Position numbers and translations under genes: made by a program
In this document: positions 1-8,630 of the stretch, piece by piece
Layout of the letters: every line of letters starts with the position of its first letter
Numbering within the stretch: position 1 is the first letter of the stretch
Notes under the pieces: model-generated
What the model was told of the DNA's origin: nothing
The model's database searches: none
What the model saw: only the letters and a program-made list of their open reading frames with translations
NCBI GenBank assembly: GCA_016722565.1
Contig: JADKIU010000002.1
Span: 558,001-622,000 of the forward strand
Direction of reading: 5' to 3'
Length of the DNA: 64,000 bases
DNA from: Bacteroidota bacterium
GTDB taxonomy: Bacteria > Bacteroidota > Bacteroidia > 2-12-FULL-35-15

Positions 1-3
1 TCC

Positions 4-732
4 TTATTCGGAAAAACGCATGAGTTCGTGGCCTACCTTTAGTCCGATTTTTTCGATTGCAGGTTTGTTGATGGTGTATTTAATTTTATCACCATCCATC
101 GAAAAGGAAATGTGCGCACCCAACGAGAATAAAGCATAATCATCACTCACCAATACGGTTTTATTCTTCTTCACATCGTTCTTAATGGCTACAAACGCAT
201 TGTAAGAAGAAGGAATCACAAAAAGCACATGGTATTTCGTGGTTTTGTTGTATTTCTCAACTTTTATCTTTTTGCTGCTTACTTTTTTATTCGACAAAGT
301 GGATTGAACACGCTGCACCAATTCGTCATCGCCCGCTACACCAATAATAAAATCTGTTCCATTGTATACAATCGGCCATTCAATATAAGAAGCAAAATTG
401 TAAATAAATTGCGCCTTACGATCGTATTCTTCTTCCTTGGTGATGGTTTTCGGCTTTTTAGATGCAGTCGTTTTCGGCTTATCACGTTTCGATTGAATGT
501 CTACAATCACCCCACTCAACGAATCGATGATGGAATCTTTTTTTACAAGCTCTGCAGTTAATGAATCGTTGACAGCTAGTTTTTTAGTCATCACGGTCAT
601 TAAACTATCTTTTTGCGTAAGGGTGGTTTTCTTTTCCGTTTCCAATTGCGCATACTTTTTCTTGCTCACACAAGATGCGAGTGTAAAAATCAGAACAATA
701 TAAAAAGCACATTGGAGTATGCGGGGTTTCAT
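4..732 (-). CDS. YfiR-like (DUF4154) lipoprotein
   Basis: A 242-residue predicted lipoprotein. Residues 1-21 form a signal peptide with lipobox LASC, so Cys21 is probably lipidated. Residues about 24-80 are rich in Lys, Thr, Ser and Asp with heptad-like spacing (probable coiled coil or linker). From about residue 105 the pattern KAQFIYNFASYIEWP followed by FIIGVAGDDEL matches the YfiR/HmsC (DUF4154) family. These are periplasmic proteins that in Pseudomonas control a membrane diguanylate cyclase. No cyclase gene is adjacent, so that role is not shown here. In Bacteroidota such domains often occur fused to other modules, and the coiled-coil lipoprotein form fits that. The start is the first Met before the signal peptide, 18 bases downstream of a TATATTTG box. 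Confidence 0.7.
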   Translation of the reverse strand: MKPRILQCAFYIVLIFTLASCVSKKKYAQLETEKKTTLTQKDSLMTVMTKKLAVNDSLTAELVKKDSIIDSLSGVIVDIQSKRDKPKTTASKKPKTITKEEEYDRKAQFIYNFASYIEWPIVYNGTDFIIGVAGDDELVQRVQSTLSNKKVSSKKIKVEKYNKTTKYHVLFVIPSSYNAFVAIKNDVKKNKTVLVSDDYALFSLGAHISFSMDGDKIKYTINKPAIEKIGLKVGHELMRFSE

Positions 733-749
733 TCGAATAAATTAGGGTG

Positions 750-757
750 CAAATATA
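750..757 (-). promoter_or_regulatory. -7 promoter box of the YfiR-like lipoprotein gene
   Basis: Reads TATATTTG on the minus strand, an exact match to the Bacteroidota TAnnTTTG -7 box, and ends 18 bases before the start codon. I found no convincing -33 TTG at the usual spacing. Confidence 0.5.
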
Positions 758-789
758 AACAACAATCGTGTAAAATAATGATTGTTTTT

Positions 790-1518
790 TTAGCGTGCGG
801 CAGACTTCTTTTTCTTTATAAAACTGTAGTAAAATCCAAAGCCAAAGCTTAAATATTGGGTAGAAACCGCATTGTTGGAATCAAACTTCGCATATTCATT
901 CAATGCCAAATCAAAGGGATCGAAATGTGCATCGTACACGGTATAGGCAAGCGTTGCTCCGATACCGAAATTGGATTCAATTAAAAAGAAAATATTCATT
1001 TCCGGTTCCCAGAAATTGGTTGTAAAACCGTTGATTTTAGGTGGATTTTTCGGGTCTTTGTACAAAATCCCAGAGTAGGTTGTCCAGTTTTTACCATACG
1101 ACAATGCCATCGAAAAAATCGTTGTGTTTTTTTCCCCGACATAGGTATCAAAACCAAACTTGGCTGCTGCACTGCTAAAACGCATGCTGGCATTGTAATC
1201 GGTGATTTTATTTTCCGTAATTTTCATCAATCCATTTTTACCGGAAGCACCAATAAACAAACCTTTGTGGAGCATGATGTTCATCCCACCGGTAACTTCA
1301 TAAATGCCAACAAAACTCTTTTTAAAGGATTTGTTTCCCATGGGATGAGGAACAGTAACGGAAATACGCGGACTCAATAAATAATATTGTTTTTTTACCG
1401 GACCGGAAGCTGCCGGAGTTGGTGGCAAGGGTAGTTCCTCATCTTGTGAGAAAGCAATGGATGCTATAAAAAGTAAGAATATAGTTAAATGCGTTTTCAA
1501 GCTGAAGTAGTTATTCAT
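790..1518 (-). CDS. Exported protein, probable small outer-membrane beta-barrel
   Basis: A 242-residue protein with an N-terminal signal peptide (hydrophobic stretch TIFLLFIASIAF, probable cleavage after FSQ near residue 25). A Pro-rich linker (ELPLPPTPAAS) follows, then alternating hydrophobic/aromatic strands. It ends in repeated aromatic segments (QYLSFGFGFYYSF), as expected for an outer-membrane beta-barrel of the OmpW/outer-membrane beta-barrel type. No specific family is recognised. The terminal KKKKSAAR is unusual for a barrel, which normally ends in an aromatic residue. The gene is separate from the YfiR-like gene and has its own TAAATTTG box upstream. Confidence 0.55.
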   Translation of the reverse strand: MNNYFSLKTHLTIFLLFIASIAFSQDEELPLPPTPAASGPVKKQYYLLSPRISVTVPHPMGNKSFKKSFVGIYEVTGGMNIMLHKGLFIGASGKNGLMKITENKITDYNASMRFSSAAAKFGFDTYVGEKNTTIFSMALSYGKNWTTYSGILYKDPKNPPKINGFTTNFWEPEMNIFFLIESNFGIGATLAYTVYDAHFDPFDLALNEYAKFDSNNAVSTQYLSFGFGFYYSFIKKKKSAAR

Positions 1519-1533
1519 TCAATACTAAGACTC

Positions 1534-1541
1534 CAAATTTA
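1534..1541 (-). promoter_or_regulatory. -7 promoter box (TAAATTTG)
   Basis: Exact TAnnTTTG match on the minus strand, 16 bases before the start codon of the beta-barrel gene that starts at 1518. Confidence 0.45.
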
Positions 1542-1663
1542 AGATTTAGTTGCTTTTCCAAAAAAATATAAATCCAACTTCACTGTTTCCTCAAAAATAG
1601 ACAAAGAATTGCATAAAAAAAAGAGGTTAAAGTTAAAGTAGGCCTGTGAGAATTTGTAGGAAT

Positions 1664-1850
1664 TATATGGGGAAAGTCCATTCTTCGTGGAAGAAATAAA
1701 CCTTTTGAAGCAAACAGCCAAGGGATTTTTTCCTTCGGAAAAGAGCCCTTCTTCCAGAATTGCAATAACAAAAGTCCATTCTTCTGCGAAGAATCGCTTT
1801 TTATTACCAAAAAAATTCTCAAAACAACGTTTTGGAATTTTTTTGGGAAA
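1664..1850. other. Hairpin-rich non-coding stretch, possible structured RNA
   Basis: The 375-base gap between the beta-barrel gene start and tRNA-Arg has no credible gene but contains four consecutive perfect or near-perfect hairpins. They are 1681-1695 (TTCTTC / GAAGAA), 1720-1750 (AAGGG...CCCTT enclosing TTTTCC/GGAAAA), 1778-1794 (ATTCTTC / GAAGAAT) and 1807-1846 (a 12-bp perfect outer stem with C/A/T-rich arm plus a 6-bp inner stem around AAC). The 14-mer AAAGTCCATTCTTC occurs twice, leading into hairpins 1 and 3. A terminator-like hairpin at 1853-1882 follows. Read on the plus strand, the arrangement resembles a non-coding RNA ending in a terminator. On the minus strand it lies beyond the tRNA terminator. 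The strand is undecided. Confidence 0.35.
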
Positions 1851-1852
1851 TA

Positions 1853-1882
1853 AAAAGACCTCGCTAAAAAGCGAGGTCTTTT
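1853..1882 (-). terminator. Rho-independent terminator downstream of tRNA-Arg
   Basis: An 11-bp perfect stem (AAAGACCTCGC / GCGAGGTCTTT) with a 6-base A/T loop, starting 12 bases past the tRNA 3' end. On the minus strand it is followed by a T run. It could also act on the plus strand, where TTTT follows. Confidence 0.75.
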
Positions 1883-1893
1883 GTTCTCATCCG

Positions 1894-1967
1894 TGGTCGC
1901 GAAGGGATTCAAACCCCTAGCCTTCTGATCCGTAGTCAGACGCTCTATTCAGTTGAGCTACGCAACC
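1894..1967 (-). tRNA. tRNA-Arg(ACG)
   Basis: A 74-base cloverleaf. The acceptor arms GGTTGCG and CGCGACC pair with one G-T wobble. The D-arm is GCTC..GAGC and the anticodon stem TCTGA/TCAGA holds loop CTACGGA, giving anticodon ACG (read as ICG, CGN arginine codons). The T-arm contains GGTTTGAATCC. The discriminator base is A, and CCA is not encoded because CGG follows. A strong terminator lies immediately downstream. Confidence 0.95.
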
Positions 1968-2077
1968 ATTCTGCTTAAAAAAAGCGATGCAAATATACAT
2001 AAAATTGTAGTATGCAAAAGGCTTTTGACAAATTTTATTTTAATATTAACAATTTCTATTCCCGTATCTTTTTATAA

Positions 2078-2085
2078 TACATTTG
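2078..2085 (+). promoter_or_regulatory. -7 promoter box (TACATTTG) of the SPFH gene
   Basis: Exact TAnnTTTG match, 27 bases before the ATG at 2113. No clear -33 TTG at ideal spacing. Confidence 0.5.
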
Positions 2086-2112
2086 TAATCAAACCAATAA
2101 AACCCTATCAAA

Positions 2113-3054
2113 ATGCCCGTTTTTCAAATTATTTTAGCCGTTTTTGCTTTACTGTTACTCTTTCTATCCTTTGTAACTGTAGCACAAGGAACCATTGCAG
2201 TTGTAACTGTTTTCGGTAAATACCGAAGAGTATTGAGCCCCGGCTTAAACATGAAAATCCCGTTTATTGAAGTAGTCTTTAAGCGTGTTTCCATTCAAAA
2301 CCGCTCGGTAGAATTGGAATTCCAAGCCATCACCGTGGATCAGGCGAACGTATACTTTAAAGCCATGTTATTGTATTCGGTAATTAATACCAACGAAGAA
2401 AGCATTAAAAATGTAGCCTTCAAATTTATTGACGACCGCAACTTTATGCAAGCCTTGGTGCGTACCATCGAAGGTTCTATCCGTGGATTTGTAGCAACAA
2501 AAAAACAAGCAGAAGTGCTTTCATTGCGAAAAGAAATTGTGGAAGATGTGAAAGGACAAATTGACCAAAGCCTTGAAGAATGGGGATATCACTTAATCGA
2601 TTTACAATTAAATGACATTACGTTTGACGAAGCGATTATTAAATCGATGGCACAAGTGGTTGCATCCAGCAACTTAAAAGCGGCTGCTGAAAACGAAGGA
2701 CAAGCATTGTTGATTACCAAAACAAAAGCAGCGGAAGCAGATGGTAATGCAACAAAAATTGCAGCAGAAGCAGAACGTTTAGCGGCTCAGTTGCGTGGAC
2801 AAGGTGTTGCGTTGTTCCGTGAAGAGGTAGCAAAAGGGATGAGTCAAGCTGCGAAAGAAATGGAACAAGCGAATTTAGATACGTCTGTTATCCTTTTCAG
2901 TATGTGGACAGAAGCGATTAAAAACTTTGCAGAATATGGAAAAGGAAATGTTATTTTCTTGGATGGTTCCAGCGAAGGCATGGATCGCACGATGCGTGAA
3001 ATGATGGCGATGAATAAATTGATGGAGCCGAAAGGCCCTAGTGTTAAGAAATAA
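2113..3054 (+). CDS. SPFH/band-7 (prohibitin/stomatin-like) membrane protein
   Basis: A 313-residue protein with one N-terminal transmembrane helix (residues about 5-25), then the SPFH core. The core includes GTIAVVTVFGKYRRVLSPGLNMKIPF (given here only as landmarks GKYRRVLSPGLN), and the region IQNRSVELEFQAITVDQANV matches the band-7 pattern. Residues about 185-260 are Ala/Glu-rich (KAAAENEG, KIAAEAERLAAQLRG), the coiled coil through which these proteins oligomerise into membrane microdomain rings. The C-terminus is Met-rich. The family organises membrane domains and often scaffolds proteases; no NfeD-like or FtsH partner is adjacent, so the partner is unknown. Monocistronic, with its own promoter box and terminator. 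Confidence 0.88.
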   Translation: MPVFQIILAVFALLLLFLSFVTVAQGTIAVVTVFGKYRRVLSPGLNMKIPFIEVVFKRVSIQNRSVELEFQAITVDQANVYFKAMLLYSVINTNEESIKNVAFKFIDDRNFMQALVRTIEGSIRGFVATKKQAEVLSLRKEIVEDVKGQIDQSLEEWGYHLIDLQLNDITFDEAIIKSMAQVVASSNLKAAAENEGQALLITKTKAAEADGNATKIAAEAERLAAQLRGQGVALFREEVAKGMSQAAKEMEQANLDTSVILFSMWTEAIKNFAEYGKGNVIFLDGSSEGMDRTMREMMAMNKLMEPKGPSVKK

Positions 3055-3071
3055 ATACCACTCTTTTTTGT

Positions 3072-3109
3072 AAAAAAACCTTCAGGTGCCGAACCCGAAG
3101 GTTTTTTTA
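3072..3109 (+). terminator. Rho-independent terminator after the SPFH gene
   Basis: AAAAACCTTC pairs with GAAGGTTTTT around a 13-base loop, followed by a T tract, 18 bases past the stop codon. Confidence 0.75.
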
Positions 3110-3360
3110 TTTTAGAGGCTTTTCATTTGTTTTTCTCCTTCGTTTTATTAAATTAGCTCAATAATTAGATAACTAAACACGCATACATACATCTTGTGCC
3201 AATTGTTCTACTCCCTTGAGGCACAGAAAATACGAACTGGATTCATTGCATCCCCGATTCTATCGTATTGAAATTTTCATCAACAAAAAACGAATGTTTC
3301 ACTAAAAAGAAAGGAAATCATTTTTTATAAAAACAAAAAAACAAGGTCTTACTTTCTTTC

Positions 3361-3424
3361 GCATTAAAGCTCAATTTTAATGCAACTTAAAGCGTTATTT
3401 GGAGTACAAATTATAGTAAATTTG
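3361..3424 (+). promoter_or_regulatory. Inverted repeat and -7 box upstream of the T9SS type B gene
   Basis: The 3110-3502 gap is AT-rich and gene-free. It contains a perfect 8-bp inverted repeat GCATTAAA-7-TTTAATGC (3361-3383) and, 33 bases further on, a -7 box TAAATTTG (3417-3424). The repeat has the spacing of an upstream activator or repressor site. Nothing else is recognisable in the gap. Confidence 0.4.
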
Positions 3425-3502
3425 TTAAAGACAAAGGTGTATGGATCAGCATCTTAAAATACAAATGATTTAAAATTTATTTAAAAATCAAATTTTATAC
3501 AA

Positions 3503-4557
3503 TTGCTGAACTTCAAAAACATATTTTTATGTGTTCAGTCCCGCTTACCTGCGGGGAATAAACCTTTTTATATACTATTATTAGTTATTTCGCTTGTTTT
3601 TCAATCTCAATCTTCTTTTGCTCAAACCAACCTTATTTACAACGGAGATTTTGAAATGTATGATACATGTCCTGTAACAATATCATCTCCGTCTACATAT
3701 CAAATCGAAACCTGTTTAGGTTGGAAATCGCCAACATATGCAACAAGTGATTATTATAATAGTTGTGCAAGCTGGCCTGTAAGTGTTCCCAATAATGGTT
3801 TTGGCTTTCAAGTACCGTATTCTGTTAATGCGTATTGTGGAATTCTTTTTGAATATTCTGCCCCTCCTGTTGGAAACTACGGTTATTGGTTTGAATATAT
3901 TCAGGGAAATTTAAATTCACAACTAAAGTCTGGTTATGAATATGAATTCTCGTGCCAAGTAGTATTAAGCGATAGAGGATGGGATTATGCCTTATGGAAG
4001 TTTGGGGCTGTTTTTCTCAATCAGCTATTTCAAGGCCAGATGGAAAACCATTCATAGGTATTACCCCTCAGGTGCTGAATGCAACGAACAATTTTATCAC
4101 TGATACACTTAACTGGGTTGAAATCAAAGGAAAATTTATTGCTCAAGGTAACGAACAATTTGTTACTCTTGGTTTTTTTTCCGACACATCTAACTTAGAT
4201 ACCTTAAGGTTAAATAACCCATTTCCACCTTCACCTACCCTTTTTCAAAGCTATTATTTTATTGATGACTGCCACTTAACAGAAACTGGACAGGTCTATC
4301 AATATCCTAATGTTTTCAGTCCAAATGGTGATGGTGTAAATGACGAATGGAATCCATCTCTTTTTAATGGGGAGTCGGTGAAAATTTTTAATCGATGGGG
4401 AATTGAAGTTTTTGAGATTACTGGAAATAATCAAAAATGGGATGGCAGAACAACTTCTGGAACTGAATGTGTTGATGGCATCTATTTCTATGTTATCAAT
4501 AATGGTTCAAAGGAGACAAACACTATAAAAAAAGGATTTATTCAATTAGTAAGATAA
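3503..4557 (+). CDS. T9SS type B (gliding motility-associated C-terminal domain) exported protein, frameshifted
   Basis: The gene reads in two frames that join at a T5 run (4011-4015). Adding one T gives a continuous 351-residue protein across the junction (FGAVFSQSAISRPDGK). The N-terminus has a signal peptide ending SSFAQ near residue 41. The next segment (NLIYNGDFEMYDTCP...) is the carbohydrate-binding-like module common in Bacteroidota surface proteins. The C-terminal 85 residues (YPNVFSPNGDGVNDEW ... FNRWGIEVFE ... WDGR ... GIYFYVI) are the CHU_C/T9SS type B sorting domain, so the protein should be exported through the type IX system and attached to the surface. The only usable start in frame is TTG at 3503, since a stop lies just upstream. 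The target substrate is unknown. Confidence 0.8.
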
Positions 4558-4601
4558 AACTGATTTTTTTTATCTTAGTCAAAACGATTTAAGATTAAAC
4601 T

Positions 4602-4635
4602 AAAAAAAGGTCAACCCTATGGTTGACCTTTTTTA
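4602..4635. terminator. Bidirectional terminator between convergent genes
   Basis: AAAAAAGGTCAACC / GGTTGACCTTTTTT with loop CTAT, between the ends of the T9SS type B gene (plus) and the helicase gene (minus). Confidence 0.85.
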
Positions 4636-4658
4636 TTTAGAAGTTTTAAAACGAAGTC

Positions 4659-6618
4659 TTAAAACTGTTTTCTCGGGCGTCTTTCTCTGGAGAAATTACT
4701 TTTTCTATCTCCTCCTCCACTCGATTCGCTTTTTGAATAGCTTTTCTCTGAAGATGAATTTTCGCTTTTTGAATATGATTTTTCACGGTCGCTATACGAT
4801 TTGCGTTCTGATGAACCTCCTCTGTCGGAACGATCGCTGTAGGACTTACGTTCTGAGTTTCCTCCGTAAGACTTTCCGCCACCGTATGATTTTCCGGAGC
4901 CACCTTTGTAGCCACCTCTATCCGAACGATTTCCTCCACCGTATCCGCCTTTGCGCTCGCCACCACCAAATGATCTTCTGTTTCCGCCACCTTCGTAGCC
5001 TCCACGGGAAGATGATCTACCTTCACTTGCACCACGTGATTCAATACGTACATTACGGTTGTTGTAACGTGCATTTTTGAATGTTCCTTGAATGATTTCT
5101 GCAGCTTCTGTTTTCACTTCAATGAATGAGAAACTCGATTTAATTTCTGCAGAAACAATCGATGCCATATCCACACCTGAAACTTCAGCAATGTATTCTT
5201 TCATCGATGTGCTATCCAAACTATCCAATTCACCTAAGTTGATGAATAATTTAGTAATACCCGGTGTAGAACGTTGTTCTCTGTCTCTTCCTCCTGCATT
5301 TAAGTCCGGAGCATTTTTATAATAATCTAAGAAACGGTTGAACTCTGTTGAAACAAAACGTTTGATGATATCTTCTCTCGTTAAATCTTTCAATTCTTCG
5401 TAGATACCAGGCAAATACGCTTCAATCGCTGCTTCGTTTACTTCCACATTGTGGATTTTTTTCACCAAGCTGAACAATTGTTTTTCACATGCTTCAAATC
5501 CGGTAGGAATGGTTCCTTGAATGAATTTCTTTTTGATGATGCGTTCAATGATTCTGATTTTTCCAACTTCTTTCATGTTGATGATACAGATGGAAACACC
5601 TGTTTTACCTGCACGGGCAGTACGACCGGAACGGTGCGTATAGTTTTCAATTTCGTCAGGTAAGTTGTAGTTGATTACGTGTGTTACATCATTCACGTCA
5701 ATACCACGTGCTGCAACGTCTGTTGCAACCAACATTTGTAAGGAGCGAGAGCGGTAGCGTTTCATTACATGATCACGTTGTTGTTGAGATAAATCACCGT
5801 GCAATGAATCTGCACCATAACCATCTTTAATCAATGCATCCGCAATCTCTTGTGTTTCGATACGTGTACGGCAAAATACAATTGCAAAAATATCTGGGTT
5901 TGAATCCGCAATACGTTTTAATGCAGCGTATTTATCGCGTGCTTGAACCACATAATAAATGTGTTCGATGTTATCGTTACCGGAGTTTTTTGTTCCGGCA
6001 GTAATTTCAACCGGTTTCTCCATGTAGTTTTTAGAGATGCGCAATACTTCATCCGGCATGGTTGCAGAAAACAACCACGTGTTTTTTTCTTCCGGTGTTT
6101 GAGATAAAATGGTATCCAAATCTTCTTTGAATCCCATGTTTAACATTTCATCTGCTTCGTCCAATACGGCATAACGCACGTTACTGAAGTTTACACGTCT
6201 ACGGTCAATCATATCGCATAAACGACCCGGAGTGGCAACCACAATTTGTGCACCTTTCTTAATGTCGCGGGATTGATTGTCGATACTTGCTCCACCATAT
6301 ACAGCAACAATGTTTGCACCATCAATGTATTTGGTATAGCTCTGTAAGTCGCGGGTAATTTGCATACACAATTCGCGTGTCGGACAGATGATGACTGCTT
6401 GTGTATCACGTGAGGTGAAATCCACAAGGTGAGTTAAAGGCAAACCAAAGGCTGCCGTTTTTCCGGTTCCCGTTTGTGCCAAAGCAACTAAATCGGTATT
6501 ACCGGTTAATAATACAGGAATTACTTTTTTCCTGGATAGGAGTTGGATTTTCAAAACCCAATTCCGTTACCGCTTTAACAATAGCATTGCTAAAGCCTAA
6601 CGCTTCAAATTTGTTCAT
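4659..6618 (-). CDS. DEAD-box ATP-dependent RNA helicase with DbpA-type RNA-binding and RGG tail, frameshifted near the N-terminus
   Basis: Removing one base from the T6 run at 6525-6530 gives a 652-residue helicase that starts at ATG 6616-6618 (MNKFEALGFSNAIVKAV). The Q motif is GFENPTPIQ, Walker A is AQTGTGKT (about residues 47-54), DEAD is near residue 153, SAT is in LFSATMP, and motif VI is HRSGRTARAG. Residues about 450-530 (GITKLFINLGELDSL ... NRNVRIE) match the DbpA RNA-binding domain. The last 110 residues are a Gly/Arg/Ser-rich low-complexity tail. These enzymes remodel rRNA and mRNA, often in the cold. Without the correction only a protein lacking the Q motif would be made. Confidence 0.9.
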
Positions 6619-6813
6619 TAAATGTTTATTAAGTTAATTTATACAGTCGTCACTTACAAGGAAGTACATGTGAGTTGAATCCGACAACTGTGTTATAAGG
6701 AGCCCACCATCATTGGCTTTTAGGCTTTTTCGTTCCCGATAGCAATCGGGATTCTACAGTCGTAAATTCGTCTCAGCAAAAATCCTATTTTGACTAAAAC
6801 TTTGGCAAAGATA
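6619..6813 (-). promoter_or_regulatory. Promoter and long 5' leader of the DEAD-box helicase gene
   Basis: The nearest -7 box is TATCTTTG at 6806-6813 (minus), which would give a leader of about 180 bases. The leader contains the palindrome at 6734-6751 and two copies of ACGACTGTA near its two ends (around 6647-6655 and 6755-6763). Long structured leaders are typical of cold-induced helicase genes, but temperature control is an inference. The remainder of the 6814-6910 gap shows nothing identifiable. Confidence 0.4.
6734..6751. repeat. Short palindrome TCCCGATAGCAATCGGGA
   Basis: An 18-base interrupted palindrome inside the helicase leader. A close relative (TCCCGACCGCTATCGGGA) lies at 24090-24107. 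Confidence 0.6.
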
Positions 6814-6910
6814 CTACAATTAATTGAATTCCCGCTATTTCCATGAAAATAAAAATAAATCGCATAATTAAATAGCTTTGAATAGGCTTATTTCAGGGCG
6901 TTGTAGATGA

Positions 6911-6990
6911 GTAACTAAGTGACTAGGTGACTAGGTGACTGAGTGATTAGGTAACTAGGTGACTAGGTGACTAGGTGACTAGGTGACTGG
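6911..6990 (+). repeat. 8-bp tandem repeat, locus 1 (10 units of GTGACTAG and variants)
   Basis: Ten consecutive octamers: GTAACTAA, GTGACTAG x2, GTGACTGA, GTGATTAG, GTAACTAG, GTGACTAG x3, GTGACTGG. The array lies 64 bases past the 3' end of the gene ending at 7055 and upstream of the helicase promoter. Confidence 0.95.
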
Positions 6991-7054
6991 GTATGTTTTT
7001 GTTGTAAAAAAGTAATCTCGTTTTCCAATTCTCGGAGTTACTTCGTCACTCCAA

Positions 7055-7612
7055 TTATTTACCATAAAACTCATTCAAATTCCCGTTTAGGATTACTACA
7101 ATTTTTTCGTAGGATCGCGTGCCAACAAGCATTTCATTTTGTTTCACTAAAAATGGGAACGGGCGTTTGAGTTGCACATAATTTTTGTCTTTGATATAAA
7201 ACGCATCCAACTGGGTGGTGGTGCTTTCATCAAACTCACCGATTAAATAATTCGGACCCGTAAATGAAGAATCGATTTCCATATTGACATTCATTAAGCA
7301 GCCATTATAATTTCCTGCTTTCACTTGATTGGAATAGTTGGAATAGAAAAAATACACTTTACTAAATGAATACTTTTCTTTAAAAGCAGCCACAATCATC
7401 TTGTTTGTATTTTCCTGATTCACCCGCACTTCTTCCGCTTCTTTCGCCATTCCATTTTTCTTCAAGGCCGATATTTTTAGTTCGGATGTTTTTAAACGAA
7501 CAAACAACGCTCCGTTTTTAAGCATTAAAATGTTTGCACGTGCATCATCTTTTTTTTGAACAAACGCGAATGTTGTCAATAAAATCAATAAAAGAAGGAG
7601 TTGTTTTTTCAT
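7055..7612 (-). CDS. Exported protein of unknown function
   Basis: A 185-residue protein starting at MKKQLLLLLILLTTFAF, a typical signal peptide. An upstream in-frame Met exists, but using it would place the start inside RNase P RNA, so the later Met is preferred. The mature part has a Lys/Glu-rich helix (residues about 25-70) followed by mixed alpha/beta sequence with many aromatics (VYFFYSNYSNQV, FYIKDKNYVQL). I recognise no family. It ends close to the octamer repeat array. Confidence 0.55.
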   Translation of the reverse strand: MKKQLLLLLILLTTFAFVQKKDDARANILMLKNGALFVRLKTSELKISALKKNGMAKEAEEVRVNQENTNKMIVAAFKEKYSFSKVYFFYSNYSNQVKAGNYNGCLMNVNMEIDSSFTGPNYLIGEFDESTTTQLDAFYIKDKNYVQLKRPFPFLVKQNEMLVGTRSYEKIVVILNGNLNEFYGK

Positions 7613-7639
7613 ACGAATAATTTGTAAAGAGAAAAAAAA

Positions 7640-7980
7640 AAGCAGGCCTATAAGCCGGGTTCTGTCGAGTTCTATCATTTATCTAGATTTTACATCGCTG
7701 TAAAACTCAAGCAACCTACCCTCCGAAATAGAGCGAGCAGCTCTTAAGCTTCGGTTTATTTGGTCTTTCAACTCCCAAGGTTTACCCGTTACAACTATTG
7801 CTAATTATAACCGTGAGCTCTTACCTCACATTTTCACTATCACCTTCCGAAGAAGGCTACCATTTTCTGTGGCACTTGCTGTCTTTCTATTGCTAGAAAT
7901 CCTTCCTGTTAGGAAGTGGGATGCTCTGTGTTGCCCGGACTTTCCTCTTCGATTGCTCGAAGCGATAGAACGGCCTGCTT
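7640..7980 (-). ncRNA. rnpB: RNase P RNA (bacterial type A)
   Basis: Hallmark segments on the minus strand: 5' AAGCAGGCCG, the conserved GAGGAAAGTCCGGGC of CR-I, GGGTGCC-like and CACAGAA motifs (AGTGCCACAGAAA), the P8/P9-region GTGAGGTAAGAGCTCAC, and the 3' ACAGAACCCGGCTTA followed by GGCCTGCT, which closes P1 with the 5' end. The 3' end runs into a T9 tract, an intrinsic terminator formed with the closing stem. Length about 340 bases. It processes the 5' ends of pre-tRNAs. Confidence 0.97.
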
Positions 7981-7982
7981 TG

Positions 7983-7990
7983 CAAAGATA
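7983..7990 (-). promoter_or_regulatory. -7 promoter box (TATCTTTG) of rnpB
   Basis: Exact TAnnTTTG match directly before the RNase P RNA 5' end. It gives an internal calibration: the transcript starts within a few bases of the box. Confidence 0.7.
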
Positions 7991-8005
7991 GGGAAATAAG
8001 TGACC

Positions 8006-8069
8006 CAGTCACCTAATCACTCAGTCACTCAGTCACCTAGTCACTCAGTCACCTAGTTACCTAGTTACT
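8006..8069 (-). repeat. 8-bp tandem repeat, locus 2 (8 units)
   Basis: On the minus strand, starting just after the stop codon of the Smr gene: GTAACTAG x2, GTGACTGA, GTGACTAG, GTGACTGA x2, GTGATTAG, GTGACTGG. It fills most of the gap between that gene and rnpB. Confidence 0.95.
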
Positions 8070-8626
8070 TATATATGGACTTCCGTGGCTCCGTAACCAT
8101 ACTTCGCATACGAGCCATCGTAGTAAGGCATATTTTCACTGTCGAGGATGGATCTTACTTCTTGTTTGAGTCGCCCATTCCCTACTCCATGTATCACCAC
8201 TAATTTTCGGTAGCGACCGGTAATGGCTTTGTCTAAGGCTTTTTGAAAATAACGCAATTGCACATTGATAATTTCTGCATTGCTCATGCCGGTGTAATTG
8301 TCCAACAACTCTTCGATGTGTAAATTGATTTCCATTTCCAGCATGCCGTTGTTTTGTGCATGTGGCTTCGATTTTTTTGGTTTATCGGAATGATGTAATT
8401 TTTGAGTGAAGAGTTTCGAAACATCTACTTTCTCTTCTTCTTTTTCAGGAATCGGTTCGGGTGAACGTTCCGCAGCTTTAATCATCACCAGCTCGGCAAC
8501 CGCATACGGAAACACAAAGCCATCGTCAATGGTTACTTCCACCATCTTTTTATTGATGACTTTGGTAATCACGCCTCCACCCTTTTCATTTAAGAAACTT
8601 ACTATATCTCCTAATCCGAATTTCAT
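8069..8626 (-). CDS. Smr/MutS2-like domain protein (DUF2027 type)
   Basis: A 185-residue protein from MKFGLGDIVSFLNEKGGG. An upstream in-frame extension exists but overlaps the divergent promoter and is unlikely to be translated. The N-terminal 60 residues look like a small SH3-like beta-barrel (GGGVITKVINKKMVEVTIDDG). Residues about 70-95 form a charged linker. The C-terminal 85 residues are an Smr domain (EINLHIEELLDNYTGMSNAEI ... VVIHGVGNGRLKQEV, key HGxGxGxLKxxV). Smr domains are nucleases or RNA-binding modules in recombination control and ribosome rescue. This is the short Bacteroidota architecture without the MutS ATPase. Confidence 0.8.
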   Translation of the reverse strand: MKFGLGDIVSFLNEKGGGVITKVINKKMVEVTIDDGFVFPYAVAELVMIKAAERSPEPIPEKEEEKVDVSKLFTQKLHHSDKPKKSKPHAQNNGMLEMEINLHIEELLDNYTGMSNAEIINVQLRYFQKALDKAITGRYRKLVVIHGVGNGRLKQEVRSILDSENMPYYDGSYAKYGYGATEVHI

Positions 8627-8630
8627 CCTA

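Noticed and set aside
1580..1912. Minus- and plus-strand reading frames of 60-110 residues across the hairpin-rich gap
   Set aside because: They overlap tRNA-Arg and the terminator or are shadows without start signals or family features.
4619..5080. Plus-strand reading frame of 153 residues and related small frames over the helicase gene
   Set aside because: They are antisense to the helicase's Gly/Arg/Ser-rich tail, low in complexity, and lack ribosome signals or family matches.
6911..6990. CRISPR array
   Set aside because: The repeat unit is 8 bases with no spacers and no cas genes; it is a simple tandem array.
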